Part shown: piece after piece, positions 7,708 through 16,663 of the stretch
Layout of the letters: the number at the start of each line of letters is the position of its first letter
Numbering within the stretch: position 1 is the stretch's first letter
Origin: Desulfovibrio sp. ZJ369
Lineage (GTDB): Bacteria > Desulfobacterota > Desulfovibrionia > Desulfovibrionales > Desulfovibrionaceae
Length of the DNA stretch: 39,677 nt
Direction: 5' to 3'
Assembly (NCBI RefSeq): GCF_011039085.1
Contig: NZ_JAAKEI010000024.1
Span: 1 to 39,677, forward strand
The notes under the pieces: model-generated
What the model saw: only the letters and a program-made list of their open reading frames with translations
Told to the model about the DNA's origin: nothing
Database searches by the model: none
Translations under genes and position numbers: made by a program

Positions 7708-7741
7708 AGAAAACCGGCCAGGATTTTCATCCTAACCGGTT
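7708..7741 (-). terminator. intrinsic terminator of the tRNA-Ala gene
   Basis: On the minus strand AACCGGTTAGGAT pairs with ATCCTGGCCGGTT through a GAAA tetraloop (7741 down to 7712), with two G-U pairs and no mismatches, followed by TTTC. It lies 12 bases beyond the CCA end of the tRNA gene, in the correct orientation. Confidence 0.8.
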
Positions 7742-7753
7742 GATTTCATTGGA

Positions 7754-7829
<76 letters not shown>

Positions 7830-7841
7830 ACGGCAGAAGGC

Positions 7842-7870
7842 ATATTGCCCAAAAGGGCCTTGCCTGTCAA
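7842..7870 (-). promoter_or_regulatory. sigma-70 promoter of tRNA-Ala
   Basis: On the minus strand a perfect -35 TTGACA (7870-7865) is followed by a 17-base spacer and CAATAT (7847-7842) as -10, a dozen bases ahead of the tRNA. The -10 is weak but the -35 and spacing are ideal. Confidence 0.7.
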
Positions 7871-8025
7871 TACTCTTTTTGCAAATTTTCCGCAGCAGCG
7901 CGGCTCAACCCTCTGGCAGGCGTGCGTGGTTGGCAGCGTCTCCGCAAAACATGGCGGGCGTTTTTTGCCGGTGCCCTTGCAGGGGCGCGGCCCGCGGGCT
8001 TTTCTCCGATGCGCCCTGCCTCTGC

Positions 8026-9216
8026 TCAGCGGTTTTGCCCGGCCAGTTCCGAGAGCAGCTCGCCGGTACGGTTCAGGGCGTCGGCCAGCACTTCGTCCGC
8101 CACGGCATAGGAGAGGCGGACGCAATTGTCGTCGCCGAAGGCCGCGCCCGGCACCAGAGCCACATGCCCCTTGTCCAGCAGCCAAGTGCACAGCTCCGTG
8201 GAATTGTTCACCGCGCCGCCGTAGCACTTGCGCACATCCACAAAGAGGTAGAAAGCCCCGTCCGGCTTGGGGCAGACCGCCCAGGGCCAGTCGCCGATGA
8301 TCTTCATGGCCAGATCGCGGCGGCGCATGAAAGCCGCGCGCATCTCCGCAATACAATCCTGCGGCCCTTCCAGGGCAGCCACGGCTGCCTTCTGGGCGAT
8401 GGAGCAGATGCTTGACGTGCTGTGCCCCTGCATGGCGGAAATCTTTTTGATCAGATCCGGGTGCGCGGCCAGAAAGCCCACGCGCCAGCCTGTCATGGCG
8501 TAGCTCTTGGAAAGGCCGTTGAGCACGGCCACCAGCTCCGGGCAGTGCTCGAACCAGGTGACGGCTGTGGTCATCTGCGCCGGAGGAAAAACGAGCTGAT
8601 CGTAAATCTCGTCGGCCAGCACGAAAATGCCGCGCGCCAGAGCCCAGCGCATGATCCGGGTGAATTCGCTGTCGGTGTAAACCGCGCCCGTGGGATTGCA
8701 GGGCGAATTGAGGATCAGCAGCCTGGTCTTGTCGGTGGTCCGCTCCTCAAGCATGAGGGGGGTCACCTTGAAATTGCGTTCCGGCCCGGCATGCACGGTC
8801 ACGGGCACCCCTCCCGCGAGCTCCACCATGTCCGGATAGCTCAGCCAGTAGGGCGCGGGGATTAGCACTTCGTCGCCCGGATTGAGCGTGGCCTGCAGAA
8901 AGTTGTACAGGCAATGCTTGCCGCCTGCGCCGATGATGATTGATTCCGCGGGCACGGGCACGCCGTAGGCCCGCTCGAAATACCCGCCTGCGGCTTTGCG
9001 CAGATCGGGGATGCCGGGCACTGCGGTATAGCGGCAGAAATTGGCGTCAATGGCGGCTTTGGCCGCTTCGCAAATGTGCCTGGGCGTGGGGAAATCCGGT
9101 TCGCCCACGGCCAGGCTGGTCACCTCCACGCCCTGCGCTCTGAGCTCCAGGGCCCGGCTGTTGACACTGAGAGTCAGAGAAGGTTTGATGCTGCGCAAGC
9201 GTTCGGAAATCTGCAT
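8026..9216 (-). CDS. class I/II pyridoxal-phosphate aminotransferase (aspartate type)
   Basis: A 396-residue fold-type I aminotransferase of the bacterial aspartate aminotransferase Igamma/AspB type. The PLP lysine is Lys237 in NGLSKSYAMTGWRVGF. Other family landmarks are AVGEPDFPTP (36-45), SPCNPTGAVY (171-180) with the PLP-binding Asn, and ADEIYDQLVF (201-210). The likely reaction is amino transfer between aspartate (or a related amino acid) and 2-oxoglutarate in the cytoplasm. I chose ATG 9216 because AAGGAG lies just upstream; an in-frame extension would add 20 unsupported residues. Exact substrate preference cannot be read from sequence. Confidence 0.9.
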   Translation of the reverse strand: MQISERLRSIKPSLTLSVNSRALELRAQGVEVTSLAVGEPDFPTPRHICEAAKAAIDANFCRYTAVPGIPDLRKAAGGYFERAYGVPVPAESIIIGAGGKHCLYNFLQATLNPGDEVLIPAPYWLSYPDMVELAGGVPVTVHAGPERNFKVTPLMLEERTTDKTRLLILNSPCNPTGAVYTDSEFTRIMRWALARGIFVLADEIYDQLVFPPAQMTTAVTWFEHCPELVAVLNGLSKSYAMTGWRVGFLAAHPDLIKKISAMQGHSTSSICSIAQKAAVAALEGPQDCIAEMRAAFMRRRDLAMKIIGDWPWAVCPKPDGAFYLFVDVRKCYGGAVNNSTELCTWLLDKGHVALVPGAAFGDDNCVRLSYAVADEVLADALNRTGELLSELAGQNR

Positions 9217-9368
9217 GGAGGGCTCCTTCACGTTGAGATGCGCGGACGCGGCGATACGGGACGGATTGACGCGCAACTTTTTTAGCAGGTTCGGCGCGGG
9301 GTGTAAATGCGCAGGGATCTGAGCCCAGGGCTGACCCTAAAAATCATCGCAAAACTTCCGGGTGTACT

Positions 9369-10217
9369 ATGAGGCATGTCTGTCTTGAATCCGAACGGCA
9401 AAGCCCCGGCAGGCATCAGCCCGCCGGTCCGCTGCTGCCCTTTCCGCCTGACTGCGTCGTCGGGCGCTTTGTGCAGCGGCGCAAACGCTTCAGCGTGGAA
9501 TTGCGCCTGAACGGCGAGCAACTCTGGGTGCACAGCAATAATTCCGGCAGCATGCTCGGCCTGACCCGGCCCGGCGCATTGGTGCTGGCTTCACCGGCCG
9601 CCAATCCGGCCCGCAAGCTCAAGTACACTCAGGAATGCGTCTGGCTGGCGGAGACCGCCACGCCGCAGGCCCTGGACCCGGAGCCGCGGCCTTTGGCCCG
9701 TGGCGGCGAGGGGCAGACGGCCGGGGCACGAGGCCGCGGCTTTTGGGTGGGAGTGAACACCAGCGTGCCCAACCGCATGCTGGAAGCGGCTTTTGCGGCC
9801 GGGCGGCTCGCCTTTGCCGCCGGGTATACGCGGCTTGCGCGCGAGGCCGGACGCGGGCAAAGCCGCCTGGACGCCTGCCTGAGCGGGCCGGGCTTGCCCT
9901 TGCTCTGGGTGGAGTGTAAAAACGTGACCATGGTTGAAGACGACGCGGCCTGCTTCCCGGACGCGGCCAGCGAGCGGGGGCAAAAGCATTTGCGCGAGCT
10001 CATGGATATTGTGGCGCAAGGGGAGCGCGCGGCCATGTTCTACCTGGTGCAGCGCCCGGACGGGCAGTGCTTTGCGCCCGCGGACTTCATTGATCCGGCC
10101 TATGCCGCGCTGTTTTACGAGGCTGCGGCCGCCGGGGTGGAGATGTACGCTTACCGGGCTGAGGTCAGTCGGCGCGGCATTGAACTGGGCGGGCTTTTGC
10201 CGGTGCGCGGGCAGTAG
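9369..10217 (+). CDS. sfsA: SfsA family protein
   Basis: A 282-residue member of the SfsA family (named for sugar fermentation stimulation; reported DNA-binding, and with a nuclease-like fold). Landmarks include [27 protein letters not shown] with the glycine-rich turn, [16 protein letters not shown], and the acidic and lysine-bearing [13 protein letters not shown] followed by [16 protein letters not shown]. It is longer than the usual ~235 residues because of an N-terminal extension of about 30 residues and a Gly/Arg-rich insert around 110-123. Divergent from the aminotransferase; no clear ribosome-binding site. Confidence 0.9.
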   Translation: MRHVCLESERQSPGRHQPAGPLLPFPPDCVVGRFVQRRKRFSVELRLNGEQLWVHSNNSGSMLGLTRPGALVLASPAANPARKLKYTQECVWLAETATPQALDPEPRPLARGGEGQTAGARGRGFWVGVNTSVPNRMLEAAFAAGRLAFAAGYTRLAREAGRGQSRLDACLSGPGLPLLWVECKNVTMVEDDAACFPDAASERGQKHLRELMDIVAQGERAAMFYLVQRPDGQCFAPADFIDPAYAALFYEAAAAGVEMYAYRAEVSRRGIELGGLLPVRGQ

Positions 10218-10257
10218 AATAAATGAAGGCGGGCTCGTTTGGGTAGCCTCCCTTCAG

Positions 10258-11631
10258 TCATTTCACAGATAAAAATAAGTAATTATCAATAACAGTATAG
10301 CGATAATAACTGGTTTCCTTGTAAGAAGCTGACTTCAGCTTTTCTGTCATCCCCTGCTTTTTTACAAAATTTTTTGCCTCATTACCATACATAACATTCC
10401 CATATCCGAGTTCACACGCCACAGGTCTCCATCGCATTGCCTCTCCGAGGCCTTCTGTGGATCTGGAGCGGACATGCGTATTCTGCTGAATGTTGCCAGA
10501 TAACCGATTAAAATCTTTATCTTCCGATAAAACGACTAATCCTCTAATTGATTCCGGAACAACTGGAATAGAAGAAAGATCCGACATCCATGAACTCATC
10601 ACTGTTTTTATAAATGTGATGTTTTGCATATTGTGCATATAAAAATATGACGATAAAAAGATGGCAAAGAGTATAAGAGCAATCCTAATTTTTCGAAGAG
10701 CAAGGACAAAAACCATAATAGTTGCCATAAAAAGGCAGGTAGTTGATCTTAGATCCGTATTTAATCCTGCCGGAATTGCTAATGCAAAAATACTCAAAGA
10801 AACCATTACGAGAACAACAATATGAATTAATGATAAATTCTTTTTGAATATTTCATAAGAAATAAGCAAACCACAAATGGGAAGAAAGCAAAGAGCAGTT
10901 TTGCCAAAAAAGTTATAAGTAGAAATTATATTTCGAGATGCCTTTTTCAAATTAATAATAGCATCTTCAAGTCCATAAATGTAATTTGGATTTCTCCATG
11001 AATCTAATCGAATAAAGCTTCTACATAATATAAGTGTTATTATTTGGGTGATAATAAATCCAACGACAAAGCCAACTATCCAGTAAAATATTATGTATTT
11101 ATCTAATTTTTTATCTCCAATAAAAAGAAGAGGAAGAAGAAAATAGAAATGACTTAATACGCCATTAAAAAGAATACCAAAAATGAGAAAGAATAATAAT
11201 TTATGGACACTTTTATAGGAAAGTGATGCCATCGCTAAAAGGACAAGACTCAAAACCGCTGTTTGGGCCCACTCATTAAGTAAGTGTATAGGGGGAATAA
11301 ACAAGCACAAAAGTGCAATCAATATTGCATATTTTTTTTCTAATACATTTTCCATACACCGATATGCAAATATAAAAAAACATCCTATACCTATACTAGA
11401 TGCAAACTTTATATTTACATATTGCAGTGAATTAAAAAATAAATAGTTTAGCCAACGCCCTTCAGCACGTAGTTTTCCATAATAGGAAGGGATATATTTT
11501 AATTCATCATGTCGGAATGCTGGTATAGAAATAAAATTATATACCATGTCTGCTAAGAATAAACTAAGAATAGTTATCCCTACAAAAAGAGACGCAGAGG
11601 ATAGAGAAATTTTATTTTTTAGCAACATCAT
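10258..11631 (-). CDS. GtrII-like multi-spanning glycosyltransferase, AT-rich
   Basis: A roughly 457-residue integral membrane protein with about ten hydrophobic helices and a C-terminal soluble tail of roughly 110 residues. Near the N-terminus, between the first two helices, is RHDELKYIPSYYGKLRAEGR, which fits the acidic, catalytic-loop pattern of Glucos_trans_II (GtrII) O-antigen glucosyltransferases, though the family match is by pattern only. ATG 11631 (GAGG upstream) is the preferred start; a GTG at 11691 would add 20 residues. It is strongly AT-rich against the neighbouring operon and has no gtrA/gtrB partner beside it, suggesting separate acquisition. Confidence 0.55.
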   Translation of the reverse strand: MMLLKNKISLSSASLFVGITILSLFLADMVYNFISIPAFRHDELKYIPSYYGKLRAEGRWLNYLFFNSLQYVNIKFASSIGIGCFFIFAYRCMENVLEKKYAILIALLCLFIPPIHLLNEWAQTAVLSLVLLAMASLSYKSVHKLLFFLIFGILFNGVLSHFYFLLPLLFIGDKKLDKYIIFYWIVGFVVGFIITQIITLILCRSFIRLDSWRNPNYIYGLEDAIINLKKASRNIISTYNFFGKTALCFLPICGLLISYEIFKKNLSLIHIVVLVMVSLSIFALAIPAGLNTDLRSTTCLFMATIMVFVLALRKIRIALILFAIFLSSYFYMHNMQNITFIKTVMSSWMSDLSSIPVVPESIRGLVVLSEDKDFNRLSGNIQQNTHVRSRSTEGLGEAMRWRPVACELGYGNVMYGNEAKNFVKKQGMTEKLKSASYKETSYYRYTVIDNYLFLSVK

Positions 11632-11727
11632 AGTATCTGCCTCAACGCCCAGAATCTCTGGCCGAAGTAATTCAGGGCGGTATAAAGACACATGCCAGCA
11701 AACATAGCGATATTTTCCGGGAGAGTA

Positions 11728-11868
11728 TTAACTAAATAATGCCTTACTATCATCCAGAGTTCCCCTCACATGAAACTTGGCAAAAAGAGCCATTTGTTTC
11801 CCCAGAATCTTTCCGCTTCGCTATACCATGCTGGCATGGCACTTGGGGCAGTCGGGCTTTGCTTTCAT
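11728..11868 (-). pseudogene. remnant of a zinc-ribbon transposase N-terminus
   Basis: ATG 11868 has a textbook AAAGGAGG upstream but the frame stops after 15 residues (MKAKPDCPKCHASMV). Beyond the TAG the same frame continues RSGKILGKQMALFAKF to 11728. CPKC...VxSGKxxGKQ is the pattern that opens IS1-type zinc-ribbon transposase proteins, which suggests a decayed insertion sequence between the polysaccharide operon and the AT-rich GtrII-like gene. The similarity is short, so the assignment is tentative. Confidence 0.35.
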
Positions 11869-11914
11869 GGGTCCTCCTTTGGGAGGGATAGAACACATTT
11901 ACATCATATTGTTA

Positions 11915-13039
11915 CTACTCTCCGTTATTTTTCCCGGAAACCTTCCCAACTTCCGCCAAGAGCTCTTCCCAGGCCGCCACTGTCGCCTCGGGCGCGAAAA
12001 CTTCAGCCCGGGATTTCCCCGCTTCCAGAACGGCAGGGTCAGGCTTTTTTTCCAGCACTTTTTGTAAAGCGTCGGCCAGGGCAACAGCATCCCCTACCGG
12101 CGTCAACGCGCCGTAAGCGCCGTGGGCAAGCACTTCGCCGGGGCCGCTGGGGCAGTCCGCGGCCACCACCGGCAAGCCTACGCAGAGGGCCTCCACAAGA
12201 ACCAAAGAAAAACCTTCAAACAGGGAACTGAGCGCCAGCGCCCGGGCCCGGGCCATAACCGGAGCCGGCTCCATGAAGCCCGGCAAATAAACGGTGTCAC
12301 GGATGTCCAAGCGGCGGATATCGGCTTCCAGCCGCGCGCGTTCCGAGCCTTCGCCCAGGATGCAGAGATGCTGCCTCATTCCGCGTCGCAAAAGCAAGGC
12401 ATGCGCTTCCAGCAAAAGGTGAAAGGCCTTTTGCCGCTCCAGCCTGCCCACTCCGAGAATGACCGGCGCTGCAAAGCAGGCCCGCAGCGATTCAGGCAAA
12501 GGCGCAGCCGCCCGCCTGCGCAGATCCGCCGTGTTCACCGGGTTCCAGAGAACGCGCAAACGCGGCTGCAAGCGGGGCCAGAGGCAGGCCGATGATTCCA
12601 GAATGCCGCGGCTGACGCAGGCCACCGCGCCGCAGCGGCCCAGGGCCCAGCCCAGCAGAAATTTATACAGTCGCCCGTAAAGATATCCCTTTTGCGCCAG
12701 ATACCCGGCCACGTCCTTGTGCAGCCAGCCCACAGCGCGGCCCGGAGCCGCAAGAGCTGCCCAGAAAATGCTTTGCAACTCCAGGCTGCCCAGAACCACG
12801 TCGCTGCGCTGCGCCAAATGCCGGATGCGCGCGGCGTTGCGCAAGGCCGCAAAAAATCCCGGCCTTTCCGGCATGCAGAGCCGTATGCCCGCAGGCCTGC
12901 GTCGGGCCAGGGCCGGGATATGCCGCACACAGGCCAGCACGATATGAAAACGCGCGGGATTGAGGCGCCCGGCCAACTCCAAAGCGATATTTTCCGCGCC
13001 GCCGCCGAAACTGTGCAAAAGGATCAGACAATGCGTCAT
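11915..13039 (-). CDS. glycosyltransferase family 4 (GT-B fold)
   Basis: A 374-residue retaining glycosyltransferase. The N-terminal half begins with a nucleotide-sugar-type loop, LLHSFGGGAENIALELAGRL. The C-terminal half has GVGRLERQKAFHLLLEAHAL, GFMEPAPVMARARAL and the E-x7-E motif EGFSLVLVEAL, which binds the nucleotide sugar in GT4 enzymes. It probably adds a sugar to a lipid-linked repeat unit at the cytoplasmic membrane. The start overlaps the stop of the polymerase/ligase gene (ATGA), and it is the last gene of the five-gene operon. Acceptor and sugar are unknown. Confidence 0.9.
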   Translation of the reverse strand: MTHCLILLHSFGGGAENIALELAGRLNPARFHIVLACVRHIPALARRRPAGIRLCMPERPGFFAALRNAARIRHLAQRSDVVLGSLELQSIFWAALAAPGRAVGWLHKDVAGYLAQKGYLYGRLYKFLLGWALGRCGAVACVSRGILESSACLWPRLQPRLRVLWNPVNTADLRRRAAAPLPESLRACFAAPVILGVGRLERQKAFHLLLEAHALLLRRGMRQHLCILGEGSERARLEADIRRLDIRDTVYLPGFMEPAPVMARARALALSSLFEGFSLVLVEALCVGLPVVAADCPSGPGEVLAHGAYGALTPVGDAVALADALQKVLEKKPDPAVLEAGKSRAEVFAPEATVAAWEELLAEVGKVSGKNNGE

Positions 13040-14499
13040 GCCGTGCCGCTCCCGGCGCTATCTTCCAGACCCATATGTTGCGAAAGGGCGTAAAAACAGA
13101 AAAAGGGCAGAGAAAATAAGGGATTGCGAACATCCAAGGCCGCCAGCGAGGCTACAAAGCCCAGCACCAGCCAAGCTGTGCAGGCTGAGGTCGCGAAACT
13201 CAAGGTATTGTCGGCTGGCCGAATCCTATGCAACGTATGCAGACGCAGCCAGACGCTTCCTGTAAACGCAAAAGCCAAGGCAAGCAAAGGCAGGCCGTAT
13301 TGGGCCCCCAAGGCGGGAAGAGCCGAAAGCTCGCCGCCACTGCCTTTCTCCTTCCAATCGCGCAGCTCTTTATCTTGCAGATTTTGCATATAGTGTGCCC
13401 CATTGTGCAGGTGCGCAAAATACCAGTTGCGCCCTACCCCCAGCAAAGGATATTTTGCAATCATCTCCAGCGTATCAAGGGTCACTACGACGCGCGGCAG
13501 ATTGCTGACATTCTGCCACATGCTTCTCTTCAGCAGATAATTGTGTATATGGGGCGTATTCATGGCTGCATATACACATCCAGCGGCCAGAGCCAGAGTG
13601 ATAAGGGTTTTGGCGCCCTTGCCTCCCCCGCGCAGGCAAAAGAGCAAGGCCAGTCCCAGCGTCACGGCAGCGAGAATTTGCCCCGTGCCGGAACGACACA
13701 ATATCATGATGGCCAGGCAACAAGTCAGGATGCTGAAGCCTGCAAATAAAAATTTGCGGCCGCGATACGCCATTGCCAGCAGGCCGAAAGCCAGGGGCAC
13801 GAAAAACACCGCGATCATGGCTGCCAAAGCCGAAGCCTCTTCAAAAAAACCGTTAAAGCGGGCTAGTGTCAGGGCATACGCGCCCTTGCTGTAAAAATCA
13901 TAAGTGCTGTCCGGCCAGCGCGCTTCCAGCCAGGGCGAAAGCGCGGCCAGCGTCTCATGCACCAGATTCCTGAGCGGGCTGCGACTTTCCCCGGCCTGAT
14001 AATACATGGTCGATACGCCGTAAACGTATATGGCCTGCACGGCGCACCACAACGCCAGAGCGGCAAAAGTCCAGCACGCGCCGCGCACCAGTAGGCGGCG
14101 GGCTGCGGCGTCCCGCATGAGCACGCGGCAAAGCATGGCGAAAAACAGCACAAAAGGAATTTGCGCAGCGAGTTTGAGCAGGCCCAAAAGCACGGCGTGG
14201 AGCCTGGAAGCGTTTTGCGGCAGGTAGAGCTGCGCGCTTTGCCAGCCTGCCGCAGCCTGCATGACGAAGAGCAAAACGAGCCAGGGCAGGAAAGGCCGCA
14301 GCACGCCCCAGGCTTCAGCCACGCTCCAGAGCCGCCTTCTCCAGGCCCAGAACATGAAAACCAGGCAGGGATACAGCAAAAAATGCTGCGCGTAATAATT
14401 GGGTATGCCTCGGAACAACCATACTTGCCAGCAGGCCAAAGGAATCAGCAGAAAGGCGAACAAACGCAGCGGCCATTGCGGGGAAGATGCGGGAGGCAT
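13036..14499 (-). CDS. O-antigen polymerase/ligase (Wzy/WaaL-like) membrane protein
   Basis: A 487-residue protein with about eleven membrane helices and a long periplasmic loop rich in aromatic and charged residues (about 340-400), containing YPLLGVGRNWYFAHLHNGAH. The GxGxNxF/Y...HN(G)xH pattern in a large loop is typical of the O-antigen ligase/Wzy superfamily, which polymerises or transfers undecaprenyl-linked glycans. Polymerase and ligase cannot be separated from sequence. ATG 14499 (AGGAG upstream) starts two bases after the GT2 stop; the gene overlaps the downstream GT4 start by four bases. Confidence 0.82.
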   Translation of the reverse strand: MPPASSPQWPLRLFAFLLIPLACWQVWLFRGIPNYYAQHFLLYPCLVFMFWAWRRRLWSVAEAWGVLRPFLPWLVLLFVMQAAAGWQSAQLYLPQNASRLHAVLLGLLKLAAQIPFVLFFAMLCRVLMRDAAARRLLVRGACWTFAALALWCAVQAIYVYGVSTMYYQAGESRSPLRNLVHETLAALSPWLEARWPDSTYDFYSKGAYALTLARFNGFFEEASALAAMIAVFFVPLAFGLLAMAYRGRKFLFAGFSILTCCLAIMILCRSGTGQILAAVTLGLALLFCLRGGGKGAKTLITLALAAGCVYAAMNTPHIHNYLLKRSMWQNVSNLPRVVVTLDTLEMIAKYPLLGVGRNWYFAHLHNGAHYMQNLQDKELRDWKEKGSGGELSALPALGAQYGLPLLALAFAFTGSVWLRLHTLHRIRPADNTLSFATSACTAWLVLGFVASLAALDVRNPLFSLPFFCFYALSQHMGLEDSAGSGTA

Positions 14500-14501
14500 G
14501 C

Positions 14502-15377
14502 TCAACTCCTGATCAAAAACTTCAGCAGCTCGTAAAAATAGCCCGGCACCTGCTTCAGAGTGCGCCATCTGTTGTTCCCCTTCATCAGCGCGTCAATAAG
14601 CAGAAGGCAGGCAGGATAATAGAAAAGATGCAAGAAGAACGCCTTTCTATAGGAAGATGCATACGTTTCATACAGACTGTTGCGTATCAAATATTCTTTA
14701 AGATCGGCAAGACTGCTCAAGGCATCCCGTCTTTTGGACATATCCAGCGTCACGCAGGAGCCATGCTTGACATAGGCATATAACGCGCTGTTGACGCAGA
14801 CCAACCCCGGCTCGCCGGCCAGAGCCTTGAAGGCGAAGGCCATGTCTTCGGACATGCGCGACTGTGGAAAGCGTATGCCCTTGGCCTCAATGAAGGCGCG
14901 TTGGTAAATCTTGTTCCAGGGAGAAGAGAGCAAGTTGCTGTCCCTGAGCAAATCCTGCGCGCAATGGATATGCTCAGGCAAAAGAATGCGCGTCTTTTCC
15001 CCGGTCACAACCCGCATGCCGCAGACGGCAACCTGGGCCGATGCCGCACGCGCGGCCTCATACAGGCGCAAAAACATTTGCGGATCAGGCAGATCGTCGG
15101 CGTCCGCAAAGCCCAGATATTCGCCTTGGGCCACGGCCAGCCCGGCATTGCGGGCCGCGCCGGGCCCCATGTTGCGGGGCTGCGCCAGAAAACGGATTCT
15201 CCCGGGACAGGTCGCGGCGTAGCGGCGGCCGATGTCCGGCGTGGCATCAGTGGAGGCATCGTCCACCAGAATGATCTCCAGACCGCGCAACTCCTGCGCT
15301 AAAAGCGCATCCAGGCAGCGCGCCAGCCAGGGCGCGGCATTGTACGCGGGCACGATGACGCTCAAGGGGCAGGTCAT
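14502..15377 (-). CDS. glycosyltransferase family 2 (GT-A fold)
   Basis: A 291-residue inverting glycosyltransferase. It opens with LSVIVPAYNAAPWLARCLDA, then IILVDDASTDATPDI (nucleotide-binding DDxS) and the metal-binding DXD-type FADADDLPDP. NMGPGAARNAGLAVAQGEYL lies between them, as in most GT2 enzymes. The C-terminal part (LHLFYYPACLLLIDAL) may touch the membrane. Translation is coupled to the flippase gene, whose stop lies two bases upstream. Probably adds one sugar of the polysaccharide repeat unit; the sugar is unknown. Confidence 0.9.
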   Translation of the reverse strand: MTCPLSVIVPAYNAAPWLARCLDALLAQELRGLEIILVDDASTDATPDIGRRYAATCPGRIRFLAQPRNMGPGAARNAGLAVAQGEYLGFADADDLPDPQMFLRLYEAARAASAQVAVCGMRVVTGEKTRILLPEHIHCAQDLLRDSNLLSSPWNKIYQRAFIEAKGIRFPQSRMSEDMAFAFKALAGEPGLVCVNSALYAYVKHGSCVTLDMSKRRDALSSLADLKEYLIRNSLYETYASSYRKAFFLHLFYYPACLLLIDALMKGNNRWRTLKQVPGYFYELLKFLIRS

Positions 15378-15379
15378 GG

Positions 15380-16663
15380 TTATTCCGCATCCTTTGACAC
15401 AGGGGGAAAAAAGGCAGCCGGGCAAAAGCGCAGCACAGACCAGGAAAGACCGAGAAATATGCCGCCTTCCACCAGCAGCGGCAAGCAGGCAGCGCCCGTA
15501 AGCCCCCAGAAATGCCCGATAAGGGCGGCTGCGGGCAGGCTCAGCGCGCCTGCGGCCGCCAGGGTGAACGCCAGTGCTTTCTCCTGCCCGAAAGAAACCA
15601 GGGTTTGCGTGCCCAGCACGAAATTACAGGCCAGAATGGGGGCCAGAAAAGCCATGATCCGTAGAATCGGCACGGCTGCGGCATAGTCCCTGCCCAATGC
15701 CAGACTGATCAGCAACGGCGCGGCATACCAGATCGCGGCTGCCGCGCAAAGCATTACGAGCGCGGTACCGAGCAGGGACCAGCGCAACAAATGCGCCGCG
15801 CGCCTCTGCTCCCCAGCCCGCAAGGCGCAAATTTCAGGAAAAAGGGTCTGGGTGACCGGATTGCTCAGACTGACCGCCGCGCGCACGATCTTATCCGCGG
15901 CCATGAGCATGCCCATCTGGGCCGGAGGAAGAAAAAAACCCAGAATCAGTTGCGTGCCGTTATTATACAGTAAGGATGAAAGCACGCCGCCGAAAAGCGT
16001 TTTGGTACGCGAGAGAGCCTGGAGGCCGCTGCGGAGGCTGAAAGAAACATGATAACGACGCAGCAGACCGCTTGTCAGCAGAGCGTAGACCAGACCTTTG
16101 CACAGCGCCGATAAAAACAAATACAGCGGCCACTGCGCCGCTGCGCGCACACAGACGAAGGTCAAAAGCAAGACCGCCGCGCTGCTGCCTGTGTCCCAAA
16201 CAGCCATGCGCCGCATGCCGTTGCCCATGCCCTGAAAAAACCAGGTGGGGTTGATGCCGCGGCTCAGCCCGCCCAGCACGGCCAGAGCATACGCGCCCGG
16301 ATGCGCTGCGGCATGCGGCAGAAAAGGCAGCAAAACAAGGCTGCCCGCCAGGCAGGCGGCAGCCAGAAGCATTTTGGCGGAAAGCACATCCCCCAGGATT
16401 TTCGCCAGCGCAACGGGTTTTTCACGACATACGGCCGCCGCGCGCACCGCGCCAAGCGTAAAGCCCCAATCCATGACCAGGCCGACCACAACGGAAATCA
16501 CGCTCATATACATCAGCAGGCCAAAGGCTGCCGGCCCCAGAACCCGGGCAAGCCACGGCAGAGCCAGCAAAGGCAGGAGCAGTTGCGCAGCCTGGATGGC
16601 GCTGAAGGAAAAAAAGGTGGAAAGATGCGGCAAGTCCCGGAACAGGCGCGGCAGGTTGCTCAT
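15380..16663 (-). CDS. Wzx-type polysaccharide flippase
   Basis: A 427-residue protein of the MOP/PST superfamily with 12-14 membrane helices. The N-terminus FSFSAIQAAQLLLPLLALPW followed by ARVLGPAAFGLLMY is characteristic of Wzx/RfbX proteins, which flip undecaprenyl-diphosphate-linked repeat units across the inner membrane. It shares ATGA overlaps or two-base gaps with its neighbours, and together with the Wzy-like protein it indicates a Wzx/Wzy-dependent polysaccharide (O-antigen or capsule). Confidence 0.9.
   Translation of the reverse strand: MSNLPRLFRDLPHLSTFFSFSAIQAAQLLLPLLALPWLARVLGPAAFGLLMYMSVISVVVGLVMDWGFTLGAVRAAAVCREKPVALAKILGDVLSAKMLLAAACLAGSLVLLPFLPHAAAHPGAYALAVLGGLSRGINPTWFFQGMGNGMRRMAVWDTGSSAAVLLLTFVCVRAAAQWPLYLFLSALCKGLVYALLTSGLLRRYHVSFSLRSGLQALSRTKTLFGGVLSSLLYNNGTQLILGFFLPPAQMGMLMAADKIVRAAVSLSNPVTQTLFPEICALRAGEQRRAAHLLRWSLLGTALVMLCAAAAIWYAAPLLISLALGRDYAAAVPILRIMAFLAPILACNFVLGTQTLVSFGQEKALAFTLAAAGALSLPAAALIGHFWGLTGAACLPLLVEGGIFLGLSWSVLRFCPAAFFPPVSKDAE

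Noticed and set aside
5411..7741. Complete integrative element at the tRNA-Ala gene
   Set aside because: No integrase and no second copy of the tRNA 3' end was found within the window, so only an AT-rich islet is claimed.
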